Assembly (NCBI GenBank): GCA_034509925.1
Contig: CM067531.1
Location: 6,281,319 to 6,345,318, forward strand
DNA from: Hirudinaria manillensis
Taxonomy: Eukaryota > Annelida > Clitellata > Hirudinida > Hirudinidae
Reading direction: 5' to 3'
Length of the DNA stretch: 64,000 nt
The notes under the pieces were generated by a model that was not told the DNA's origin, did not search any database, and saw only the letters and a program-made list of their open reading frames with translations. Below are positions 22,124 to 37,100 of this stretch, one piece after another (positions within the stretch are counted from its first letter, which is position 1; each line of letters starts with the position of its first letter). Both the position numbers and the translations under genes were made by a program.

Positions 22124-25100
22124 CTAAACTTTGTTGGCTTCATTTGCACTACTTCTGTTGGGTGAAAGTGCTCCTGCATAAGAGGGAGGGGCATGACCAG
22201 CTCTAATTGGTTTAACAATGGTAGCAGAATGACCTCTTCTCAGCAAAGTCTTTTGTCTCACTGCTTCCTTTATTCTGTCAATTTCTTGTTGGTACCTTAA
22301 TACAATAGCACAATACAAAACAATTCGATGAACATTTCTTGTTGATCTTTACATTTGCAATTTGATTTAAAATATCAGGCAAAAACAACCATGAACTTAT
22401 TAAACTTAAAGATCGTGCTTGAAGAAGTTAAAGGAAAATAAAAAAAAATAATATAAAGAATTTAGAAAATACTCTTTTATTTGATGAAGTTTGTTACTTT
22501 TCACTCAAAATAAAAGGAGACATTGGCAGAGACAAATTTGCTCTTGAAGCCAGTCTTGGAAAGTGCACAAACTTGTGATAAGGTTGGTATGCAACCAATT
22601 TCCCTCCAAGGACAGTTTACAGAGGTGGGCTTTAGTGGGAGACACCAAGTGTAGACTCTGCGACAGAGCCACGATATTGCATGCGCCCTTGCCAAAGTTT
22701 GGAAGAAAAATATGCAAATCTATTGATGGACCACTCATCAAAAGATTACTAAACTTATTTCTTCCCCATCAAAGTTGGTGCATGGATCAGGTTCAAAAGT
22801 CAACATATGCATTCCTCCCCCAATTGATTTGTCTAGCAATAAGAAAAACAAGAGCTTTTTTTGTCTGAGGATATAAAAATGGCCTCTTTCTGGATCGGGT
22901 ATATGAGTGGCCAAAAGAAGTCTTTGGAGATCGTGCAGAAGGGCTGGAGTAAGTCATTTACTTATGGTCTCAGTGGTGCCAATTCATCAGCCAAGAGCCA
23001 CAGGAGTTTCAAATTGCCTAAACTTTCGAAGATGAAATACCTTCTCTGAGAAACCATGTTGGTAAGCTCTAAGGAGGAGTTTCTTTTAACTAATTACTCA
23101 CTATGCTAATTAGCATGCAGTTCAACTCATTGTTTTATGGAAACATGCTCTCCATATAAAAATGATTGAGAAAGCCCATGATTTTGAGATATGCCCATTT
23201 GTTGGCACTAAATTGCAATTTTTGTTTAATTTTGTAATTTTAATTAGTAACTTGATGCTCCATAGAAATACCACCATGGTAGCATGAAAAATAATTTTTT
23301 CCAAGAAATTTTCAAAACCATCCTGAGGCAAAAAGATGGCAGAAACTTTGTCAAAAATTGGTGATGCAGGGACCAGAGCTACACATTACAATTTGGAGAT
23401 AACAGACTGGAAACAACAAAAATCAGTATTTTGCTATTATAAACAAAACAAGATACTGTTATATAATTAAAGATCAATCCATAAAATTCTAAAAACTTTA
23501 CCCTACCCTGTTACATTCAACACAACAGGGTTGTTCATTAGAAAGTATGGGATTGATTGTTAAGTTTCCATGAAGCAAACTAGCACATGAGCAAAGTGTT
23601 TAAAAAAAATATAAAATTGATTTTAGATTGCATTTGTTATATTGGTTTTAAGACCTAACTCATACCTTTTTCTGTCTTTTAAAGCTCCTTCTTTAGCTTC
23701 TTTCAGAGCTGTTTCCAGTGCTCTTATGCGATCCATGGTGGCCTTTAATCTTTTTTCAAGCTTTGGTAATTCGCAACGCAAGTCTGCATTGTCTCTGACA
23801 AGCTACAAAGAAATAATATGATTTAATAAGACTTAAATAAATAATATCTTGAACTATGAATAAATGATGGACTCCAAAAAACAGATCCGGCTGAGGCCGG
23901 ATTTCTAAAAATGAACTAAATCAGTACAATGGACAATCACGAATGACTTTTTGAAAGTTTTCCTTTTTGGCTTTCCAAACTACTGGCTCCATCTCTCCAA
24001 CTCAAGTACTTGTTGGGTCACACTAACTTATGTACTAATGACCACAGCTTACGAATACTCAATCTTCACAGACTCCAAAGAGACTAAGTTGAATAGTAAA
24101 TTTTTTAGGGAACAAATTTGTAAAAGTGTGACAAAAACCTCAGACAATTTATAACAACTATCAAGAAACAAACAACAGAATTGGATATGTTGGAGCTATA
24201 TTTAACTACCAAACTATTTCTAATGAAGCCAGACTAAAAATCCAGCATATCCCTATTTCAAATTAATATCTAGATCATAAGTTTCAAATAAAATATAAAA
24301 TTGAATTTCTACTAATCAGTTTTCATTTGACCTGTTTATGAACTTTTGTGAGTTGATCCAAATTGCTTTCTAAGAAAGATATCTTCTGTTTTTGCACAGA
24401 GGTGTTGAAAGTAGCCTCATCATCATCCTGGTTTGCCTGTATCTGACCACATGAAAGCAAATATCTTAACATGACATTTTTCAAGTGCTTTGTTCAAAAT
24501 CAATTATTTCTAAATGGCTATATATAAAATAAGCTAATAAAGCAAAATTATTTATCATGTGAGAGAGTTACATAATTCTTGCCAAGTTATAGCACATCTT
24601 TCCAAAATTTTCAGCTGAAAATCATTAAATGTTTCCACAACTAACATTCCTACTAGGAATTTCCTATGACTTATAAAGTTAAAAATAAATTTTTTGCAAA
24701 TCTTAATAAAACTAGACCTACCATAATTATGAAACACAGATAGCCATAAGCAACACATTTAACAAACATTCACATGACTTACGTTGTGGAATGACCAGAT
24801 TATTTAATTAAAATACCAACCTTTCTTACTTTATCTTCCAGGTCAGTGATAAAAAGTTTGCGGAGACTATGCAAAATTTGCAGATCTTTGGCTACAGTCT
24901 CTTCGAGTCCTTTAAGATCCTTTGCGGCTTCTTCCCTCTTTTCCAGATTCCATCTGAGTTCCTTCAGTTCTGATGTCTTCTTTTGTTCTTCAGCCACCAA
25001 TGTTTCATACTCACATTGCAACACATTCAATGTGATTTTTAATTCATCTACTTGCCTATATTGCAATAATTTTTCAGTATCAAAACATAGTCATTAATAT

Positions 25101-28100
25101 TTTGCAAATCATGTTTAAGTGACAACAAATGTTGAATATGAGAGTATTCATATAATCTGAATTTAAAAAACTTTAAAAAAATCTCTATGATGAGTTTATT
25201 TTAGAATATATATTTTATCAAGCATATTTGGTCAAAAATGTAATCCCAAACTATCATGAAACTTTAAATTGTGTAGCCACAAATTGTTAATAAAATTTGA
25301 GATATTTATATATATATATATATAATTTCATGATAGTTTGGGATTACATTTTTGACCAAATATGCTTGATAAAATATACCTGTATCTGAAAACATGCAGA
25401 TTGTGATGGTCCAAAATTTTTTTTTTATTTCTTTAGATTAGAACCCACCATTGTGATTTACCATAAAAAGTAAGTACATAACTACTAAAATTCTTTGCCA
25501 GATGTAACCAATAATTTCATATCCTCAAATGACAGGTTTTGTGATTGTTTATCAGATGAATAAACTTTCCAGATGAATTGAATTTGATTTTTTTTAAATC
25601 CCCATCTAAACCCCAGCCTTTTGCCAGGGCCATGGGTGTAAAAAGGATTTGAGCTGGGGTCCCTGGTTGATTGCTAGACCTGTGTACTTGGTGTTGTATC
25701 TAAGCTGAGAAAGACTTGATTCATTCAGCTAGGCTAAAGCATCATTAGTTCGCATTTCTCTCAGTTAATTTCACAATATAGACTTATATTTATTATTTAT
25801 AATTTATATTTATATTTAGAAATTAAATGCAACAAGAAGCAGACTAAAGACTTATAGATCTCACACCTCAAAACTCTAACAACCTTGCAAATCAAATTTC
25901 AATTTTCATACAAATTCACTCCAGTTCCTATTACTTGTATGGTCATTGATTGGTGGGTTCCAATCAAGAAAATTACAAAAAATAAATTTTGTTTCCATAC
26001 ATTTTTGGACCACCCTAGTGTAGATGGATGCTAAAGTGATAAAATATTTTAATCTGGATCTGTTTTAAAGTTAAAATTGATGGCCAAGGAGCAGGAATGC
26101 TACAAGAGCCTTTGCATATAGCTTACTGGGTGAGTATTCCATTCAATTTTTCTTTTTCAGAAATATCATTTCTGAACTCCGAAATTTGTAACTGGTGTTG
26201 CTTGTGATGCAACTCCATTTGCTTCTCTAAAGCTATCTTCATTTGTGTGGTGGATGCCACCTCGTGTTCTTTTTTTTCTAGATCTTCAAGTTGCACCATG
26301 TACATTTTTTCTGCAAGAGAAAAATCAATACAAGTCTGTACAACAGGAGAGAAAAATAGTCAAGGCTTTGATCCCTACTTAACTTTATCATTTCGTGCTT
26401 TAAAGTATTTACATATCTTTCTGTATTCAAAAAATAATATGACTCTCATCCCCAATAAGACCCCATTTTGGATTCCAGAAATAAAAATTTCCATGGATTC
26501 ATTACATAACAAATGATAACAGGAATATTTAGGAAGCAAGACATTAGAAGACATTATCATCAACTTGTGAAGAGAATAATTACTGAACAAAACTAAATAA
26601 ATCTCGATTATTTGTATTGAGCCTCATCATTTATTATTATATTAAGCTGCACGATGGTAACATCACATTATAAGACACAGTTAACATTATGTGTCATTAG
26701 TGGTTTGTTCTAGGATTTTAAAAAAAGATTCACATCCCATATGGCACTCAAACGATCAAGATAAGTATAATAAAAAAAAAATTGAAAAGGAACCTTTAGT
26801 CTTAAGTTGAGAGCAGTTTTCATTCAAGTCATCAATTTGTGTCTCTAAAAGTCTCTTTTTCCCTTCCATATCTCGCAAAGATTCAAGCAATGTTTTCATT
26901 TTTGCCTCAACCTGCAAAATAAAGAAGGCCTTACATGGTTTCAGGGAAGAATTTAAATCCAAATTTTTACCTGTTGAATGATGAGTCTGCTATTAGCCAG
27001 ATCTTTCTCAGAACATTCAAACTTTTTATTGGCTTCCAAGAGTTTAGCATCCAACTGAGAACATTTTTGAACTATCATCTTAACTTCAGACTTCAGTTTA
27101 GAGAACATCAGTGGCACCATGCTTCCATCATCTCCCTGCTTTTCAAAATTTTTGTAGAGCTCCATCTAAAGCAATCATTGAATACATGAGTGCCAATGTA
27201 ATGTAATGGTATGTATGTAATATTAGTGTACAATATTACTGTGTAGTCTCACTCAATGCATGTTATAGAAACACACATGGCAAAATTGGTAGTTGTCTCA
27301 TGACAAATGACAATTTTTAATTTTATTATTTACACTATACATGGTTTAATTACTGCAAAACCTTGGCCACCAAAGAATTGGATAGAACCTGTACTTAAGC
27401 CCATTTTTTCTTATTTTTTTCCTAATATAATTTGAGGCTAATTTACAATTCACCAGACAAACTTGACTAAAGGGCATGCCAAAATGGTCTTTTGAGGTTT
27501 TCTATTTTCTATTTTCTTTAGTTTAACATATACACCTGATGAAAATCTCAATATTTCTTCTATGCAAAATCTAGCTGTCCCTATAAACTAGGTTTTATAG
27601 TATTTGTTTGGCATTATATTTTAACATTATTCTGAGTTCCAAGGAGATCTTACTCAGTCCATGAACAAGGCAATTCAATCGGTCAAAATGGGGACAAACG
27701 AAGGCGGTCCCATTCATGTACTCTATCTCACTCCCTTTCTCCAAGTGATGATAGAGGATCAAGGTCAAGAAGTTATCACAGACGATACAGGAGTAGATCG
27801 AGATCAAGAAGCCATGACAGATGCAGATCTGACAAATACGATGATAGGAGGAGAAACAGTAGGAAGTCCGTGTCAAGAAGGAAGAAGCATGCTGATGATA
27901 AGGAAGAACAAATTGCGAAGTCAGCAAGACAGAGGGAATGGTGTTGGCCATTCGACAGAGGCAAGTCGATGGTAGAGGAACACTCTCAATAAGACGCAAT
28001 GCCAAAACCAGCAAAAAGATCCACACGCCATCGCAGTCCACCTAAGCGTCTCGTGATCGACGCAAGCAAGAAGATCTATAATTATATATGAGGGGGAGGT

Positions 28101-31100
28101 GTTGTGGATATTGTAATAATATTGTAAGAATTTATTATTACTTAAGTTTATTATAATAATATACAGAATCTTTTTGAGGTTAGTGCAGTGGCACATTCTT
28201 CATAATAAAGTAGCTTAGTATCTCCAATTCCCAAAGTAGTCCTTAATTATATAGCAAGTAATTCAAGATACAACAATAATTGATTTCAACTATAAATGAA
28301 GAATGATTTAACCAATCTTAACAATATAGGAAACTCAACATTATAAAGACTGTATGTTATTTAGTTAATTTGAGGTTTTATGTTTAATTTATAGATTTTT
28401 TCCCATTTAGACCTCATTTTTTCTCCTTAATTAATCAAACTTATTAATACAAAGTGGCAATGATTCAGTTTCAAGCACATTTGTGCTAAGAATCTGGACA
28501 AATGTGATTCATAAAGCCATCCATAATTCTAAGTTTGAGTTGATTGAAACCTACTTTGACGTCAGGTCCCAGAAGGGCTGCAATTTCTATTATATCTTTT
28601 GAGGTGAAAGCATTAATTTCTGCAATCCTCTTCTTAAAATTGGATATTGACTCCTTTGCTTGTTCAATTTCCAGCTCCAGCAACTTAACACTTTCCTGAT
28701 AAATTAAAATTAAAAGCAAATTTAAATATTAACTTAACTTAACTCAAAAAGCTATAATGATAAAGCCACCTTATTTTTTTCAAGTTCTTCCACAAGAGCA
28801 TCATTTTCTTCCTTCCTCTTCATGCTTTCTGATAACTTCTGATCATAATTTTGAGCAAGCTCACTGAGTGCTTGAAAGACTTCCTTAATCTCAGTGTTAG
28901 ATGATTCTTTTTCATTTTGTAGTCTAGACACCTCATTGATTAAACCATCTCTTTCTCTGACCAGAGATCTAATTTGGTCCTCAGCTTCAACCAGTTGTTC
29001 TCTCATTTTCTCAACCATCTCTACTTGAGCACTTAATTCCTCATCCTGAAAAGTGTATAAGATTACAAAATTTCATGAAGATTATTCATAATAATTAAAT
29101 GTTATACATAATAAAATATTATCATAAGGATGCATTTAAAACAATTCTTGTTTCAGGAATATAAATGCCAACTTCAACAATCAATTATGGAATATAAAAT
29201 TAGAATAGGCAAAATAATAAATTAAAATTTGTTTTAAATGTTAAATTCTTAAAATGTCATGAAATACATGTGATTAAAAGAGCTTTAAACACTTTTTTTT
29301 CTCACATTAAGCATATTGTAGTGCTGCTAAACTGCCATTTCATGTAAATAAATTTATTTCTTACAAAATTATGCCAACAAAAAGCAACAAACTTTATCAT
29401 CCAGCTGCTGATACAACTTGTTCTTTTCCTCTTCTAATCTAGTTCTTTCAGACTCCAGTGCAAAAATTCCAGTGTTACCAATTTTGACGTATTTGTCAAG
29501 CAGTGACGAAGATGTGCTCACTTCATCTTTAATATCCAATCTCTCATCTTCTGGAACAGATTCTCCTAAATATTAAATAATGAGCATTTGATAGCTACTT
29601 TAGTAGCATTTCAAAAAATAAAGCCCTAAAAACTATGTGAAAAAACTTTTAAATTAAAAAATGGATTTCAACTTTCTTAAGTGCAATAAAACCTTTTCAT
29701 ATTACCAAGTTTCCAAAAATATTTCCTCACCCGTCCTCCATCTTGCTAGTTCAGATTGGCACCTTTCAAGAGCAAATCTTAGCTTGGAGTTTTTGTCACG
29801 CTCTTTCTCATATCTGCGCTTCCACTCCTCTGCTGTCAGCTCTTCATTAATCATCACACTGTTCTTTATTGTCTTGGCTCTTTATAAAGAAACTTTCATG
29901 ATTTTATAACGAATTCATACTTTCAGAATTCTACTTATTTTTAAATAAGTCTGCCCATAAGTCTAACAATTATTATGAGAATATGTAAACTCCCATAAAT
30001 CAGAATGTAACAGTTCCCAAAATTAACTTCATGAGTAGAACAGAATTATGAATTATTTCATAATTTGGATGATGTTTACCAAGTGTAAGTTGATATTCTC
30101 CTTTCTTTTAAATAAATATACACTTTTTTAAAATTAAAAGTGCATTACAAATGGAGACATTTAACTTGGAACCTAAGTTAAGCATTATCTCTGATCAGGA
30201 CATCCACCTTTTACTGAAAATTACAGAAAAGCTGATCTTTTTGAAGTGCAATCATTGCTGAATGACAGAGAGCTCACATGCACACCAACTGTTTCTATTG
30301 TTAATATTAGAGTTTATTTTGTTACTAACCCATAAAAAGAATTAGTTATCAATAGTCTGACTTGCTAAGTATTTACATAATTAGAATATGATAGAGTACA
30401 GGGGTCAGCAACCTTTTTGGTGACATTGTGACAAAGTCATACTTCTAAATCATTAATAATGCTGACTACCTCTTATTTTCTTTATTTGGAAGACAAAGCC
30501 AGCATGTAATCAAACTTCAACAAAACAGCATGCTAACTTCGAATTCAATCTAATCAAGATTGAGAAAATTTGTGATAAAGTTTTGATCATCTTCTAAATG
30601 CCGAGTGAAATTGGTATTAGTGCCATGACTAAGGTTGCTGATGCCTTTACTATTTACTTTTTTCAAAGAATCAAATCCAGTACATCCCTATTTGTAACTA
30701 ACTTTATGACTGCACTAGTAGGCATTAATGGGACAAGTAGAAAAAAGCAAACTTTGTACTTGGTATATCATTTTTTACATCATCTTAGAACTTGATATCC
30801 AAGAATATATCATATACAAATAAAATTTAAAAAAAAGTTTTATTGTCACAGGCCTGAGTTTCCAATTCATCTCAACAACTTTCAAATCAATGTGAATATG
30901 ACTCATTTGATATGGTAAACAATTATTCATCTAATTCCTGCTGGGAACATCAAAACACTTTCAATATAGAATATTTTGGTAGGCAATCTAATTCACCAAT
31001 AGAAAATGCCCTTTTCAAATAGAACAACAATTTCTGTTGTTCGACTTAATGTGATTCATTTGGAAATTAAAACCAAACTAAATTTTAAAAAAGAATTATC

Positions 31101-34100
31101 TTGTTGAAAAATGTTCAAATTAACCTTGAGCCAAACAAAAGGGTGGATTTAGTTTCTGTCTCATTAAATGATGCAGGTGAACAGCATATAATCATAGTGG
31201 TTCTTGCATTTCCCCCTAAACTTTCTTGTAGTATTCTGGTCAGTTTACTATCTCTATATGGCACAAATCCCTTAAAAAATGAATGTCAAAATATTTAGTG
31301 CCAACAATATTATTCAAATGACTCTAAGACATGGATAAGAGATTTTTACAAATTATGTGAAAAGGATTAAAACATTCAAACAAAGCACATCAAAATACAC
31401 ATCATTTTCAATAGGTGAAAATTTGTACATTTTATATATTTAATCCCATGGATAGCACATTTTACATCCAGAAGTTTGAATTAAACGTTGTGAATTGAGC
31501 ATCTCAAACCTAAACTGTATTGTAAGAGCAGATTAAAAGAAATGTGACATTAACAAGTCACGTATTAGTAGCAAATGGTTATCACAAATTAACACACATT
31601 AATTGTAGAAGTCTTTTAAGATGGCAAGTATAATCATCAATGTAGAGATTGCATCCATAAAGTCAAAAATAAGCCATCTTGTTGCACTTGGAAAAAGTAT
31701 GGAGAAATCTAGGAAAAGAATAATGTTAAAACCCTGGCCTTTATTTTGTCACTAATTAATTTCTAACAGTGTTTGTACAGACTCATTTTTATATGGACTA
31801 ATTTTTATATTTGCAGTTTTTTTTGTAGTAATTACAGTAGTACATAAGATACTAGTGTAATAGCATAGTATGAAATGCCAAGTTGATAATAGATGAGCAT
31901 TTCATTTCAGTTCATGATTATTACCCTTTCACAACACTACTGATAATTTTTTCACTGGCATAGCAATAGCTAAGAAGCTAAAACAGAAAGAGGAACTGAC
32001 AATGGTCTCAAACATAGAAGAAATGTTAAAGCAATTAAATGTGCAATGATTGTAAGCTATGATAAATCTGATTATTGATAACTAGGTTTTATTCACAACA
32101 AAAACAAAGTTTTGCCGCTAAACATTCATCAATGTTTTATTAAGTGTGATACTAATAAACATTCATTTATGAATAATTTCTGGAAAATATCAATAGTTAA
32201 ATATATACAAAAAGTATACAGATCTGGCAGTGGACCTGGAAGTAAAGGGGTTCAAAACTGACTGGTGCAGGGCTCAATAAATATTTTTAAATGTAAGGGC
32301 AAGGTGGCTTCGCTTCAGTAAGGTAGTAAAGCGACGAAAGAAGCCAACAACAGCTTTTAGTAGCTGTTCCAGTCTGGCAAGTGACTTCATAAAGAGGCCA
32401 AAGAGAGCCTTCCATAGCCGAAAGTACTGGAGTCCAAGCTGATCACCGGATGCGGCCCACCCCCGGAGAACGTCAGGGTTTTCAAAGGGCCGAAGCCTTT
32501 GAAGATGGGAGACCTCCTCTGAGGAGAGCTCCGAGAAGGAGTTTCTAACATCTAACACCATGTCAGTAGATCATCACATGCTGCCTCTTTTCGATAGCTT
32601 GTTTTCAAAAATATCCTCCTTACACAAATACTCTGTTCGAACGTCTAATAATTATAGACCGACTTTTGCTAAATCTGTCACTGGCTCTCGTTCTATTGTC
32701 TGTATGGGACCAAAAATTTACTCTGCTGTCCCGCTTAATATTACCAACATTTCTAATCTTTATGCTTATAAGAAAGCATTAAAACATTTTATTATTAACT
32801 CTATCGGATTAATTTAACTACATGTTATTGTACTATATTTATTGTTTAAAAACATGCACCTTCTGATTAATGGAACCATTTAATTATATACCATCATTCC
32901 TAATTTTTTGTGTTAACTTTTCTGCTTATTGTGTTTCATGGGTCAGTCTACTAGCGGAAGCATGTGCTTCCTTAAGGCTGGCCCTTTGAGTTTTATTTTT
33001 TTTTGCTGCTCTTTTCAGTTTTTTGTGTTAAATGAAGGAATTAGTATAATAATAAAACTCAATTCAAAAAAAAAAAAAATGTTGTAGGCACTGCCATATG
33101 GCACTGTTGAATTCAACAAATGTTTCATGAAAAATCTCAATAGAGCTACTATGAGGTACATTGGGATTTAAAAAGATGAACATTTATCTTGGTCTAAGGC
33201 ATTCAAAATCCTCTTTCTAACAACTAGCCCTAGGTATTATTCCTAGAATCCAATCAAAAACTGCACCTCTATTATAATTTTCTTCCGAATTATCCAAACC
33301 TCACATATTGCACTATCATAAAGACCTCTACTCAAAACTATTATTTGCACCAATTAACCGTGTTATTAAAAGTGGATTATTTGAATTATCTTTTTATTAT
33401 TGCCTTCATCTTCCACTGTCTCCAATAATTTGTTAAATGTATCTCAAATTTGTAACTTACAAACAACATTCTTCATGTTTTCATATGATTGCAATTCACT
33501 TCCTAAAATATTTTCTTTTTTTTTTAAATCAAGTAACAACTATAATAACTACACTCACCCAAGCAAGACCTTCCAAGTAAATTCAGCTACAAATGAGTGT
33601 GACTACATCAAAGATTGGGAGCAAAAACATACTTGGTGAGAAAACAGTAATGAAAAGGGATTCGATAAATTATGCAATAAAAAGCTTTTTTGTGCCATTG
33701 GGGGGGTATAGAATAAACAAGATGGAAGCTGTACTTCTGACACAATAGAAACTGCCAATACATTCCTCAAGCATCTTCACTAAAATGGCACCATAAACTG
33801 TTCTCCTCAAACATTCTATTGCAGTCTTGAACAAAGCTCGTTCCAAACGGCAGGAGCGGCTTGTAAAAAATCTCTGTTGATGATGGTCACCCTATGGACC
33901 GGTCGATGGAGGTTGATGGTGGCAGATGAGCGGAGAATAAATTAGTCCTTTAGACCGATGAGTTTCCAACAAGTTATGAGTCCAGCACCAAGAAACTAAA
34001 TTTGGAAGATTCTGGATTTGATTGATGTTTATTTTTTTTTAGCACAAGTTCAACCCATACTCAAGAAGCCCACCCTCGACCCGCAAGCACCTTCATCGTA

Positions 34101-37100
34101 CCATCCAATATCGAATCTAAGCGTCATTTCAAAGCTTCTTGAATGCCTAGTGCTTAGATGCCTCCTTTTCTACCTCAACAGTAATGCACTTTTTCCCAAC
34201 ACTCAGTCTGCCTATAGACCGCATCACTCCTCTGTGTGCATATTTGATGGTTGCAATGACAAACCAAAAGGATACAGATTAATTTACCCTGTCACAAAAA
34301 GACTGCAAGAAGCTAGAGATGTTGTCTTCTTTGAGACAAAATTCATGTCAACTGACAATGCCTATCCTTTTTCATCTCAAGATGGAAGATGAATCACAGG
34401 AATTCACAAATGTCATAGCAAGAAAGAATGAAAGATGAACCACAGGAATTCACAAATGTCATAGCAAGAAAGAATATCCCTCAAATACATGATTGCCTGC
34501 AAGTTCCCACTGAGACGAATACAACACAGTGGGACAGCATTTTTTATGAGGCAAATGATATTGAATCTGTTGTATCTTAAATTACTTGCTATATCATTAA
34601 AGACTACTTTGGGAATTGGAGATACTAAGCTGTTTTATTACTGAAATCGTGTTATCATACTAGCCTCCCAAAGACTCTGAATATTATCGTAATAAACTTT
34701 AAGTAATAATAAATTCTTACAATATTATTACATTATCCGCAACAGAATCTGAAATGGATGATTCAGAAGCATCAAATGGAGAAAGACCTCAAAAGAATGG
34801 AACACTCAATAGAAAGATCTTCAAATTGGCAGCTCAATACATGTGATGGTGATGAATTGAAGATAGAAAACAGATTTATAAATTTTCTTGTGGACAGGTT
34901 TTGGATTCATTATATTGATGAGAATGAAAAACTTGCAGCATCCTCGTGTCCTTGATTTAGTGATATCCTCAAAAGATAATGTATCAAACATCTGTTATTT
35001 TTCACCTTTGGGCAGAAGTGATCATTGTGTCATTGGGTTTAATATCAATATCGAGTTAAAAATTGCAGCAGAACATAAAAAAATAACTTTTGAACTTGCA
35101 AACTATGAGAATTTCAACAATGTTTTAGGTGATGTCTTGTCTGCTGGTTTGTGAGATGGCACTTTCAGAAGGTGATTGGAGGTCACATAATCCTCAACAA
35201 GAGGCCATCAACACAAGCTATGATTGGAATATATCATAGGTAGTGTCCCACAGCGGACAGCAGACAATCCAGCAACCAGCATGCAAAACCACCTCTCGAC
35301 TCGGCCCGTAACTTGAAGAGAGTACAAGGGCCGCTAGAGGATTTTATATGCAACGACTAAGTCAAATGGCCACATGGCAGTACCAATGGTCAAAACCAGC
35401 CAATCAAGAGCTCACTCGGCTCAACCAATGGGAAGACTTTAGACATAGCTCCCTGAAATGTTAGTGCAAATGGCAGCTGCACACCTCAGCTCCACCGGCA
35501 GTTTGAGTTTGACTGCAAGAAATATAGTATTTGAAGGCCATATGGTATGCAAGGCTGAAGGTCTTGTATGCATTCGTGATCGGTATCATGGTAGTAAGCA
35601 AGAGAGAGGGAGAAGGCAGGTTTTCAGAAGGCAGGACTGACAGGAACATCCATCTGGGTATGGCCTGGCCCCAGGGAACATCAGAGGTTCAAGGGCCAAA
35701 ACGTTCATAGATGGGGGCTACCTCTCTGAGGATTCCTGTCAGTACTTGTCAAGAGTATCAATTTATTTTTGTATTTACACCCAGAATACCTCCCTTTTGA
35801 ACTGCTGTGTCGATGTACAGATGTGACAGTAGAGAAATTCAGGACTGTCTAAGCCAAGTGCCCCACAAAACCTAAGGAATCCAGGTGGCAGACCGAGAAG
35901 CTTAAAGAGCAAACAGAAAGTCTTTTGCAATAGATGGAAAAGGTTGGATGAGGCTGAAAAGGCTGGTCTGATGCTACTATGGGAAGAGATTAAAGGAAGA
36001 ATAAATATCCTTTGTCAAGCGGAAATTGTCGAGGATGCAAATCCTCTGAAGATCTCTGCCAGAAAGCTCATCCAAGAGTTTCAAATAATATATTACATAA
36101 TTCATTCATCTCAGAATTATAGAAATGCTTTTGCCAAATCCAACATTAAATCCTTTTATATGGAACCAATAACATATTCTAGGATTCCAATATATATTAC
36201 CAACCAGCCAAATTTATGAACATTCAAACATCTACTTAAACAGCTAATCATTGAATGAATTATTAATCTAATATTCTTTGCTTCAACATTTATTCAGCTG
36301 GAATTTTCAACATTCAACATGAGAATTTTCCTTTAGGATGTTTTCCCACAATGCTATTAATTGTGATTATTATATTCATATTTATGTGATTTGGCCACTC
36401 ATCAATAAAAGAGATTTATGATAACTTTTGCCTCTCAAAACCTCAGAAACAGTCTCTCCCAGGCAAAAAGGAATGTGATAGAGAATCAAAAATAAACATT
36501 AATGAATCCATAAAAATGCTTTGAAAATTTCTAAACACGGCTGCTGATATAAAGAAAACGCATACAGTGATACTGAATGAACAATATTAATAAAGGATTC
36601 AATATATTAATTGTTGTGATGCCCTAGTTGAATGAGTGTTCACTTTTGGTTGTGGTTATGTTGACTATTGACATGAAAGAACACAACGTACTGCCCTCGC
36701 GCGACAACCTACAACGATGGAGGATGGCACAGAACACTGAATGCGCTCTCTGTGGAGAAAGACAGATGCTCCTTCACGTACTGTCTGGGTGCAGTTACGC
36801 CCTGGCTCATGGCCGCTTTACGTGGCGTCACAATTAGGTTCTGCTGGGCGTAACCGAAGCCATCAAGACAGCCTGCTCCAGCGCCAACGCAAGAGAATCA
36901 GTTCCACAAAGAACGACATACTTCCTACGAGAGGGTACCTCCCAGTTTGCAAAAAACAGATTTTAACAGATTAGTCAAAAAGGAGCCACCTCCTCGAGAT
37001 TGCCAACGACTGGGAGATAGCGGAAGATATTGCAGGGTTGAGGCACTATCCCCAGGTGCTAGCAGAAAGTGGAAAAAGGCCGGACATTGTACTGTTATCA

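Noticed and set aside
22563..22868. 101-codon frame beside the last kinesin exon as a separate gene
   Set aside because: Matches the C-terminal part of the R2-like protein with deletions; a relic.
28098..28273. CRISPR-like or other regular repeat array anywhere in the window
   Set aside because: No regularly spaced repeats found; repeated sequences are dispersed transposon ends and simple microsatellites.
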